Position numbers and translations under genes: made by a program. A DNA stretch of 10,191 bases from an uncultured Erwinia sp. (lineage in GTDB: Bacteria; Pseudomonadota; Gammaproteobacteria; Enterobacterales; Enterobacteriaceae). The stretch covers positions 1 through 10,191 of the forward strand of contig CAMIKG010000101.1 in assembly GCA_946221915.1 (NCBI GenBank). Direction: 5' to 3'. How positions within the stretch are numbered: the stretch's first letter is position 1; every line of letters starts with the position of its first letter. A model generated the notes under the pieces. The model worked only from the letters and a program-made list of their open reading frames with translations. It was not told the DNA's origin and searched no databases. Positions 5,447 through 10,191 of this stretch are shown here, piece after piece.

Positions 5447-6661
5447 GTGTCGAAGGCAACCGAGCAGAACGATAAGTTAAAACGTGCCATTATCATTTCA
5501 GTGATTCTGCATATCGTGCTGATTGCATTACTGATCTGGAGCTCGTTTGACGAAAAGATCGACGCCGGCGCAGGCGGTGGCGGTAGCGATATAGATGCTG
5601 TCATGGTCGATCCTGGCGCGGTGGTAGAACAGTACAATCGGCAGCAGAATCAGCAGAGCGACAGCAAACGTGCAGAGCAGCAGCGCAAGAAGCAGGCTGA
5701 ACAGCAGGCGGAAGAGCTGCAGCAGAAGCAGGCGGCAGAACAGCAGCGTCTGAAAGAGCTGGAGAAAGAGCGTCTGCAGGCGCAGGAAGAGGCGCAAAAA
5801 CAGGCGCAGCAGCAGGCTGAACAGCAGAAACAGGCTGAGCAGGCGGCGAAGCAGGCGCAGGAGCAGCAGAAACAGGCTGAAGCTGCCGCGGCGAAGGCAA
5901 AAGCCGAGGCAAAAGCTGAAGCAGATGCGCAGGCGAAAGCGGCGGCCGATGCGAAGAAAAAAGCCGAAGAAGAAGTGAAAAAAGCGGCTGCTGATGCGAA
6001 GAAGAAAGCGGAAGAGCAGGCGAAAGCCGCGGCTGCCGAAGCCGCAAAAGTAAAAGCCGCTGAAGAGGCGAAGGCCAAAGCCGCAGCAGATGCGAAAGCG
6101 AAGGCGGCTGCTGAAGCGAAAGCCGCGCAGGAAGCGAAAGAAAAAGCTGCTGAAGAGGCGAAACAGAAAGCCGCTGCTGAAGCCAAAGAAAAAGCCGCCG
6201 CAGACGCGAAGAAGAAAGCGGATGCGAAAGCGAAAGCCGCCGCAGAAGCGAAAGCGAAGGCTGCCGCTGAAGCCGCTGAATCGGCTGATGTCGACGACTT
6301 GCTTGGTGGCCTCTCTTCCGGTAAGAATGCACCGAAAGCGGGCAAATCGGGTCCGGCAGGGCAGGGTAACAGCAAAACTGCCGGCGCGTCCGGCGCGGAT
6401 ACCAGCGGTTATGCAGGACAGATTCAGGCAGCGATCCAGAGTAAGTTCTATGATTCGGACTCCTACCGGGGACGAGTCTGCACGCTGCGTATTAAACTGG
6501 CACCGGACGGCTTACTGATTGATGTGAAGTCTGAAGGTGGCGATCCTGCCTTATGTCAGGCTGCAATTGCGGCAGCTAAACAGGCGCGTATTCCTAAACC
6601 ACCAAGCCAGGCGGTTTATGAAGCAATGAAGAACGTCCCACTGGACTTCAAGCCTCAGTAA
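5447..6661 (+). CDS. tolA: Tol-Pal system protein TolA
   Basis: TolA links the TolQR motor to TolB and Pal across the periplasm and is also the receptor exploited by group A colicins and filamentous phage. Domain I has one membrane helix (14-34) carrying the S18-X3-H22 motif that contacts TolQR, followed by a glycine linker near 42-46. Domain II (about 50-280) is a long Ala/Lys/Glu/Gln-rich helix of repeated AKAKAAAEAKA-type units. Domain III (about 320-404) is the globular C-terminus, with C345 and C370 spaced as in the E. coli disulfide and the ending LDFKPQ. The length is 404 aa against 421 in E. coli, and the difference lies in domain II. The start is GTG, as in E. coli, with a weak SD (GGGAA, 5436-5440). 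Confidence 0.97.
   Translation: MSKATEQNDKLKRAIIISVILHIVLIALLIWSSFDEKIDAGAGGGGSDIDAVMVDPGAVVEQYNRQQNQQSDSKRAEQQRKKQAEQQAEELQQKQAAEQQRLKELEKERLQAQEEAQKQAQQQAEQQKQAEQAAKQAQEQQKQAEAAAAKAKAEAKAEADAQAKAAADAKKKAEEEVKKAAADAKKKAEEQAKAAAAEAAKVKAAEEAKAKAAADAKAKAAAEAKAAQEAKEKAAEEAKQKAAAEAKEKAAADAKKKADAKAKAAAEAKAKAAAEAAESADVDDLLGGLSSGKNAPKAGKSGPAGQGNSKTAGASGADTSGYAGQIQAAIQSKFYDSDSYRGRVCTLRIKLAPDGLLIDVKSEGGDPALCQAAIAAAKQARIPKPPSQAVYEAMKNVPLDFKPQ
5630..6285 (+). repeat. Low-complexity coding repeat in tolA (domain II)
   Basis: The stretch is built of recurring GCG/GCC-AAA/AAG-GAA/GAG codons giving Ala-Lys-Glu units, preceded by a CAG/GAG-rich part (5640-5880) giving Gln-Glu-rich helix. Near-identical words such as GAAGCGAAAGC and GATGCGAAGAAGAAAGC recur many times. 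Such coding repeats change length by slippage or recombination, and TolA domain II is known to vary in length between species. They also create long spurious open frames on both strands. Confidence 0.85.
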
Positions 6662-6673
6662 TTCAGTAACACC

Positions 6674-6702
6674 CGGCATGTTGAACTATGGTAAACATGC
6701 CG
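6674..6702 (+). other. 9-bp hairpin in the tolA-tolB intergenic region
   Basis: CGGCATGTT (6674-6682) and AACATGCCG (6694-6702) form a perfect 9-bp stem with an 11-nt loop, 13 nt after the tolA stop. The sequence after it (TACTCTATAACC) lacks a T-run, so complete termination is unlikely. It could stabilise the upstream mRNA 3' end or cause partial attenuation before tolB. Confidence 0.5.
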
Positions 6703-6769
6703 TACTCTATAACCAGAGTCTCTGACATTGCGTTGTATGCTCTGCCGCTATGTCAGGTACAACGGGTAA

Positions 6770-6800
6770 TTGCTTTAATGGTTCGTACACTGCTAATTAT
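6770..6800 (+). promoter_or_regulatory. Weak candidate promoter for tolB-pal-cpoB
   Basis: TTGCTT (6770-6775) could serve as -35 and AATTAT (6795-6800, 4 of 6) as -10, with a 19-bp spacer. The overlapping TAATTA at 6794 gives 18 bp. A second promoter ahead of tolB is known in E. coli, and the 171 bp gap here leaves room for one. The motif match is poor. A good SD, AAGGGAG (6821-6827), lies six bases before the tolB ATG. Confidence 0.3.
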
Positions 6801-6832
6801 CGTGACCTACGGGTTCAGATAAGGGAGAAAAG

Positions 6833-8125
6833 ATGAAGCAGGCACTGCGTGTAGCGTTAAGCTTTTTATTTCTGTGGGCAGCCGTGCTGCACGCAGAAGT
6901 GCGTATTGAAATCACCCAGGGGGTCAACAGCGCGCGTCCAATTGGCGTAGTGCCGTTCAAATGGGACGGTCCGGGCGCAGCCCCTGAAGATGTTGGCGGC
7001 ATTGTGGCTGCTGACTTGCGCAACAGCGGTAAATTCAATCCGTTGGATCGTTCACGTCTGCCACAGCAGCCAACTTCCGCTGCGGAAGTGCAGCCGGCAG
7101 CGTGGAGCGCACTGGGTATTGATGCGGTGGTTGTCGGTCAGGTTCAGCCTGGCGCTGATGGCAGCTATACCATCTCTTACCAGCTGGTCGATACTGCAGG
7201 TTCCCCTGGCACCGTGCTGGCGCAGAACTCCTTTAAGGTCACCAAACAGTGGTTACGTTATGCGGCGCACACCGCCAGCGACGAAGCCTTTGAAAAACTG
7301 ACCGGTATTAAAGGCGCGTTCCGTACCCGTATCGCCTATGTGGTACAGACCAACGGTGGTCAGTATCCGTATGAACTGCGTGTTTCCGACTACGATGGCT
7401 ACAACCAGTTCGTCGTGCACCGTTCACCGGAGCCTCTGATGTCGCCAGCCTGGTCACCAGACGGCAGCAAAGTGGCTTACGTGACCTTTGAAAGTGGCCG
7501 TTCCGCACTGGTTATCCAGACGCTGGCAAATGGTGCGATCAAGCAGGTTGCCTCATTCCCGCGCCACAACGGCGCGCCGTCTTTCTCTCCTGACGGCACC
7601 AAGCTGGCGTTTGCCCTGTCGAAAACTGGCAGCCTGAATATTTATGTGATGGATATTGGCTCCGGCCAGATCCGTCAGGTGACCGATGGTCGCAGCAACA
7701 ACACTGAGCCGACCTGGTTCCCGGATAGCCAGTCTCTGGCTTATACCTCGGATCAGGCAGGTCGTCCTCAGATCTATAAAGTTAACGTCAACGGTGGTGC
7801 TCCGCAGCGTCTGACCTGGGAAGGTGCCCAGAATCAGAACTCCGATGTCAGCTTCGATGGCAAATCTCTGGTGATGGTGAGCTCGGCAGGTGGAGCTCAG
7901 CATATCGCCAAACAGGATCTGGAAACGGGAGCCGTTCAAACGTTAACGGACACGTTCCTGGATGAGACGCCAAGTCTGGCGCCTAACGGCACAATGGTGA
8001 TCTACAGCTCCACTCAGGGGATGGGTTCCGTGTTGCAGTTGGTTTCGACGGATGGGCGTTTCAAAGCGCGTCTTCCGGCTACCGATGGACAGGTCAAATT
8101 TCCTGCCTGGTCGCCGTATCTGTGA
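6833..8125 (+). CDS. tolB: Tol-Pal system periplasmic protein TolB
   Basis: TolB is the periplasmic component that binds Pal through its propeller and TolA through its N-terminal strand; TolA-driven removal of TolB frees Pal to bind peptidoglycan. The 430-residue length equals E. coli TolB. A signal peptide runs from residue 1 to about 21 (MKQALRVALSFLFLWAAVLHA), giving a mature start EVRIEIT, which is the TolA-binding strand (EVRIVID in E. coli, so position 26 is Glu here). An alpha/beta domain (about 22-160) precedes a six-bladed beta-propeller (about 165-430) marked by repeats such as AWSPDGSKVAY, SFSPDGTKLAF, TWFPDSQSLAY and SLAPNGTMVIY. It ends FPAWSPYL. The start has a good SD at 6821-6827. 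pal follows after 45 nt. Confidence 0.97.
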   Translation: MKQALRVALSFLFLWAAVLHAEVRIEITQGVNSARPIGVVPFKWDGPGAAPEDVGGIVAADLRNSGKFNPLDRSRLPQQPTSAAEVQPAAWSALGIDAVVVGQVQPGADGSYTISYQLVDTAGSPGTVLAQNSFKVTKQWLRYAAHTASDEAFEKLTGIKGAFRTRIAYVVQTNGGQYPYELRVSDYDGYNQFVVHRSPEPLMSPAWSPDGSKVAYVTFESGRSALVIQTLANGAIKQVASFPRHNGAPSFSPDGTKLAFALSKTGSLNIYVMDIGSGQIRQVTDGRSNNTEPTWFPDSQSLAYTSDQAGRPQIYKVNVNGGAPQRLTWEGAQNQNSDVSFDGKSLVMVSSAGGAQHIAKQDLETGAVQTLTDTFLDETPSLAPNGTMVIYSSTQGMGSVLQLVSTDGRFKARLPATDGQVKFPAWSPYL

Positions 8126-8141
8126 TGCATGTGCAAATATG

Positions 8142-8155
8142 TATAGCAAACTATA
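8142..8155 (+). other. Small hairpin between tolB and pal
   Basis: TATAG (8142-8146) and CTATA (8151-8155) form a 5-bp AT-rich stem with a CAAA loop, just upstream of the pal SD (AGGA, 8159-8162). It is short and could be chance. If real it may affect processing or ribosome access at the highly expressed pal gene. Confidence 0.25.
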
Positions 8156-8170
8156 AATAGGATATTAGAA

Positions 8171-8677
8171 ATGCAACTGAACAAAGTGCTGAAGGGTTTA
8201 CTGCTGGCACTGCCAGTTATCGCAGTGGCTGCATGTAGCTCTAAAAAAGACAACAACAACGACCAGTCTGGTATGGGTGCCGATGGCGCTTACAACAACA
8301 GTGGTAACATGTCTTCTGAAGAGCAGGCACGTCTGCAGATGCAAGAACTGCAGCGTAACAACATCGTTTACTTCGATCTGGACAAGTACGACATCCGTTC
8401 TGACTTCGCTCAGATGCTGGATCAGCACGCTGCTTTCCTGCGTAGCAACCCATCTTACAAAGTGACCGTTGAAGGTCACGCGGATGAGCGCGGTACGCCA
8501 GAGTACAACATCTCCCTGGGTGAGCGTCGTGCTAACTCTGTGAAAATGTACCTGCAGGGTAAAGGCGTTTCTGCTGACCAGATCTCTATCGTTTCTTACG
8601 GTAAAGAGAAGCCAGCTGTACTGGGTCACGACGAAGCGGCTTACGCTAAAAACCGTCGTGCCGTACTGGTATACTAA
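8171..8677 (+). CDS. pal: Peptidoglycan-associated outer membrane lipoprotein Pal
   Basis: Pal anchors the outer membrane to peptidoglycan by binding diaminopimelate in the stem peptide, and alternates between this state and TolB binding. The signal peptide ends in the lipobox AVAAC, with lipidated C22 followed by S23 and not Asp, so sorting goes to the outer membrane. A flexible Asn/Gly/Ser-rich linker (24-47) leads to the OmpA-like domain (about 62-168), which shows IVYFDLDKYDIRSDF (65-79), TVEGHADERGTPEYNISLGERRAN (99-122) and KNRRAVLVY at the end. It is 168 residues against 173 in E. coli; the loss is in the linker. Codon choice is strongly biased to AAC, GAC, CGT, TCT and CTG, as in very highly expressed genes. 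cpoB starts nine bases after the stop. Confidence 0.97.
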   Translation: MQLNKVLKGLLLALPVIAVAACSSKKDNNNDQSGMGADGAYNNSGNMSSEEQARLQMQELQRNNIVYFDLDKYDIRSDFAQMLDQHAAFLRSNPSYKVTVEGHADERGTPEYNISLGERRANSVKMYLQGKGVSADQISIVSYGKEKPAVLGHDEAAYAKNRRAVLVY

Positions 8678-8686
8678 GAGAATCAC

Positions 8687-9478
8687 ATGATTAGTAGCTT
8701 CAGAACTCACCTGTTGAGTCTGTCGTTACTGATTGGCGTAGCGGCCCCCTGGGCCGCTAATGCCCAGGCATCAATCAGTAGCGTTGGCTCAGGCTCGGTA
8801 GAAGACCGTGTCACCACTCTTGAGCGTATCACTAATGCTCAGGCACAACTCATTCAACAACTTCAGCAGCAACTCAGCGACAATCAGCAAGATATGGATG
8901 CCCTGCGTGGTCAGATTCAGGAAAACTCATACAACCTGAACCAGGCCGTTGAACGCCAGAAGCAGATGTATCAGCAAATGGATTCGCAGAGCAGCAACAG
9001 CGGCACGCCTGCTGCTGGCGATGCAGCGGCCGGTGGTAGTGCAGCTGCGGCGTCAGATAACGCAGCAGCGAACAGCGGCGCGTCAGCGGCACCGGTGCAG
9101 GGCGGCGACGCCAACAGCGACTACAACGCGGCAACGGCGCTGGTGCTGGAGAAAAAGCAGTACGATCAGGCGATCGTCGCATTCCAGGCTTTTGTGAAAA
9201 AGTATCCGGATTCGACGTACCAGCCGAATGCAAACTACTGGCTCGGCCAGCTCAATTACAACAAAGGGAAAAAAGACGACGCGGCGTATTATTTTGCCAC
9301 TGTCGTGAAAAATTACCCGAAATCACCGAAAGCGGCGGAAGCGCTGTATAAGGTGGGCGTCATCATGCAGGACAAAGGCGATACGGCAAAAGCCAAAGCG
9401 GTATACCAGCAGGTGCTAAAACAGTATCCCAATACTGAGGCGGCAAAGCTGGCGCAAAAACGCGCTGCAGGCCTGTAA
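8687..9478 (+). CDS. cpoB: Cell division coordinator CpoB (formerly YbgF)
   Basis: CpoB is a periplasmic TPR protein. In E. coli it binds TolA and PBP1B-LpoB and coordinates septal peptidoglycan synthesis with outer membrane constriction. The 263-residue length equals E. coli CpoB. A signal peptide runs to about residue 26 (ending APWAANA), followed by a trimerising coiled coil (about 38-100) rich in Gln and Leu heptads. Then comes an Ala/Gly/Ser linker (103-142) that looks quite different from E. coli, and a TPR domain (about 143-260) with DYNAATALV, NYWLGQLNYNKGKKDDAAYYF and KVGVIMQDKGDTAKAKAVY. The start is ATG with only a weak GA-rich SD, in line with coupling to pal nine bases upstream. 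It is the last gene of the tol-pal operon. Confidence 0.96.
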   Translation: MISSFRTHLLSLSLLIGVAAPWAANAQASISSVGSGSVEDRVTTLERITNAQAQLIQQLQQQLSDNQQDMDALRGQIQENSYNLNQAVERQKQMYQQMDSQSSNSGTPAAGDAAAGGSAAAASDNAAANSGASAAPVQGGDANSDYNAATALVLEKKQYDQAIVAFQAFVKKYPDSTYQPNANYWLGQLNYNKGKKDDAAYYFATVVKNYPKSPKAAEALYKVGVIMQDKGDTAKAKAVYQQVLKQYPNTEAAKLAQKRAAGL

Positions 9479-9490
9479 TAGCTGCGTTTT

Positions 9491-9516
9491 GACCAGATAT
9501 CGTGTGATTTCTGGTC
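9491..9516 (+). terminator. Hairpin after cpoB, possible weak terminator
   Basis: GACCAGA (9491-9497) and TCTGGTC (9510-9516) form a 7-bp stem with a 12-nt loop, 12 nt after the cpoB stop. Only TT follows, so it is not a typical intrinsic terminator. A second inverted repeat, AACCACT (9542-9548) / AGTGGTT (9560-9566), follows downstream. Either could mark the end of the tol-pal mRNA before the tRNA promoter. Confidence 0.35.
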
Positions 9517-9564
9517 TTGCCGCCTGAAAGGTAAGCAGTTGAACCACTTATTCAAAAATAGTGG

Positions 9565-9592
9565 TTGCGCTGGAAATTCAAATCAGTAATAT
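9565..9592 (+). promoter_or_regulatory. Candidate stable-RNA promoter for the tRNA-Lys cluster
   Basis: TTGCGC (9565-9570) and TAATAT (9587-9592, 4 of 6) are spaced by 16 bp. The sequence directly after the -10, ATGCCGCCG, is GC-rich as in the discriminators of stringently controlled tRNA and rRNA promoters. Transcription would start near 9599, about 44 nt before the first tRNA. It is the best -35/-10 pair in the 164-bp gap, although its -35 overlaps the right arm of an inverted repeat. Confidence 0.5.
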
Positions 9593-9642
9593 ATGCCGCC
9601 GTTGACAGGGCATAAGTGAAAGCGCTCTGGCAGCCAAACAGT

Positions 9643-9718
9643 GGGTCGTTAGCTCAGTTGGTAGAGCAGTTGACTTTTAATCAATTGGTCGCAGGTTCGA
9701 ATCCTGCACGACCCACCA
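9643..9718 (+). tRNA. lysT: tRNA-Lys (anticodon UUU), copy 1
   Basis: The 76-nt gene matches E. coli tRNA-Lys as I recall it. The acceptor stem is GGGTCGT / ACGACCC, the D arm GCTC-AGTTGGTA-GAGC, and the anticodon arm TTGAC-TTTTAA-type loop with TTT at 9676-9678. The T arm is GCAGG-TTCGAAT-CCTGC, with discriminator A and encoded CCA at 9716-9718. It reads AAA and AAG codons. It is the first gene of the cluster after cpoB, the position of lysT in E. coli. Confidence 0.98.
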
Positions 9719-9742
9719 CTAATTAAAGCAGTATGCAGTATC

Positions 9743-9822
9743 GAGTCGTAAAGGATAACGTTGCCGCAGGCAACGGCCCGAAGGGTGAGGCCAAAGGCCG
9801 GATCATCCTGCACGACCCACAA
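9743..9822 (+). ncRNA. rtT: RtT-like repeat RNA in tRNA spacer, copy 1
   Basis: This 80-nt element ends in a copy of the tRNA-Lys 3' end: ATCCTGCACGACCCAC (9805-9820), then AA where the tRNA has CA. Inside are three hairpins: CGTTGCC (9759-9765)/GGCAACG (9769-9775), CCC (9777-9779)/GGG (9783-9785) and GGCC (9789-9792)/GGCC (9796-9799). AGGAT (9752-9756) pairs with ATCCT (9805-9809) to close them, and GTCGT (9745-9749) pairs with ACGAC (9812-9816). The family known as RtT RNA, first described at E. coli tyrT, is a tRNA-operon spacer repeat carrying a copy of the tRNA 3' end. This element fits that description. Similarity to copy 2 extends upstream to 9726. Confidence 0.65.
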
Positions 9823-9921
9823 CTAACTTCTCTCTAAGGTTCTGATTAATTCAAATCCTTTTGAAGTGAGCACTGAGCAGGAAGGTGCTTAATAAACTAT
9901 TTCCTGAGTTTTGCAGACAGT

Positions 9922-9997
9922 GGGTCGTTAGCTCAGTTGGTAGAGCAGTTGACTTTTAATCAATTGGTCGCAGGTTCGAATCCTGCACGACCCACCA
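9922..9997 (+). tRNA. tRNA-Lys (anticodon UUU), copy 2
   Basis: It is identical over all 76 nt to copy 1, with anticodon TTT at 9955-9957 and CCA encoded at 9995-9997. It lies 203 nt downstream of copy 1, in the same orientation, and is presumably cut from the same primary transcript by RNase P at the CAGACAGT/GGG junction and by 3' nucleases. No transfer RNA for valine lies between, unlike E. coli. Confidence 0.98.
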
Positions 9998-10020
9998 CTT
10001 TTTAAGCAGTATGTAGTGTT

Positions 10021-10100
10021 AAATCGTGAAGGATAACGTTGCCGCAGGCAACGGCTCAAAGAGTGAGGCCAAAGGCCGAATCATCCTGCACGACCCACCA
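10021..10100 (+). ncRNA. rtT: RtT-like repeat RNA in tRNA spacer, copy 2
   Basis: Copy 2 is exactly 80 nt like copy 1 and aligns without gaps at an offset of 278. Over 9751-9820 versus 10029-10098 they differ at only four positions. The middle hairpin is CTC (10055-10057)/GAG (10061-10063), replacing CCC/GGG, which is a compensatory change. The other stems are CGTTGCC (10037-10043)/GGCAACG (10047-10053), GGCC/GGCC (10067-10077), and AGGAT (10030-10034) with ATCCT (10083-10087). The outer TCGT (10024-10027) pairs with ACGA (10090-10093). The tail from 10083 keeps an intact tRNA 3' end including CCA and a few bases beyond. Confidence 0.65.
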
Positions 10101-10137
10101 CTTCAAAATTTCTTCGCAGTACATTAGTCCGCACAGC

Positions 10138-10191
10138 GGGTCGTTAGCTCAGTTGGTAGAGCAGTTGACTTTTAATCAATTGGTCGCAGGT
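10138..10191 (+). tRNA. tRNA-Lys (anticodon UUU), copy 3, cut by window end
   Basis: The first 54 nt of a third tRNA-Lys are identical to the other two copies, with anticodon TTT at 10171-10173. The window ends inside the T arm after GCAGGT. It starts 140 nt after copy 2, and the cluster probably continues beyond the window. Confidence 0.96.

Noticed and set aside
5690..6285. Regular short DNA repeats that could be read as a CRISPR-like or minisatellite array
   Set aside because: The units are codon-phase repeats of an Ala/Lys/Glu helix inside an intact tolA, without equal-length spacers.
5650..6375. Long minus-strand open frame (241 codons) opposite tolA, plus a second at 5601-6332
   Set aside because: It is the antisense reading of the tolA Ala/Lys repeat and gives an Ala/Ser/Phe-rich product with no domain. 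Such frames arise automatically opposite GCN-AAR repeats.
6090..6518. Plus-strand frame inside tolA giving a Lys/Arg-rich protein of 142 codons
   Set aside because: It is a +1/+2 reading of the same repeat codons with no SD, and the real tolA frame continues intact through conserved domain III.
9602..9607. Perfect TTGACA -35 box just upstream of the first tRNA
   Set aside because: No acceptable -10 occurs 15-19 bp downstream (the bases there are GCTCTGGC). The TTGCGC/TAATAT pair upstream with its GC-rich discriminator fits better.
9805..9822. tRNA 3' end copy as a phage or island attachment site (attR)
   Set aside because: No integrase or foreign DNA lies between the copies. The same copy recurs in the next spacer within a structured repeat, which fits an RtT element better.

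Overview
This window is a conserved chromosomal core region of an enterobacterium (Enterobacterales). Gene order and protein sequences follow the Escherichia coli block cydA-cydB-cydX-ybgE / ybgC-tolQ-tolR-tolA-tolB-pal-cpoB / lysine tRNA cluster, all on the + strand. It is probably not E. coli or Salmonella. From memory of the E. coli proteins, Pal is 168 aa here (173 in E. coli), TolA is 404 aa (421), and the CydX tail is different. The visible tRNA cluster holds only tRNA-Lys genes separated by RtT-type repeats, with no tRNA-Val interspersed. A relative such as Pantoea or Erwinia is possible, but I cannot place it firmly from the sequence alone.

Region 1 (1-534) is a long non-coding regulatory region and 5' leader for cydAB. 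It contains a TATAAA -10 box with an FNR-like site on the expected start point, a second promoter candidate, scattered ArcA-like GTTAAT elements, hairpins and possible short upstream ORFs. Region 2 (535-3679) is the cytochrome bd-I oxidase operon: CydA and CydB, the 37-residue CydX subunit and the small membrane protein YbgE, tightly packed. These make the high-affinity quinol oxidase used under low oxygen.

Region 3 (3680-3885) separates the two operons. It has a GC-rich hairpin after ybgE, then three TTTGTCT repeats, two adjacent perfect palindromes and two promoter candidates. Region 4 (3886-9478) is the Tol-Pal operon. YbgC is a hotdog thioesterase. TolQ, TolR and TolA form the proton-driven inner membrane machine, TolB is periplasmic, Pal is the outer membrane peptidoglycan-binding lipoprotein, and CpoB couples the system to septal wall synthesis. 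A 171 bp gap before tolB carries hairpins and a weak promoter candidate, consistent with a second transcription unit tolB-pal-cpoB.

Region 5 (9479-10191) holds a stable-RNA-type promoter and three identical tRNA-Lys(UUU) genes, the third cut by the window end. Each spacer contains an 80-nt repeat that ends in a copy of the tRNA 3' end and folds as three short hairpins closed by an outer stem. These resemble the RtT RNA family.

I see no mobile element, CRISPR array, defence system or clearly new gene system. The points most worth a second look are the RtT-like repeats with a compensatory base-pair change, the tandem palindromes upstream of ybgC, and the leader elements of cydA and tolB.
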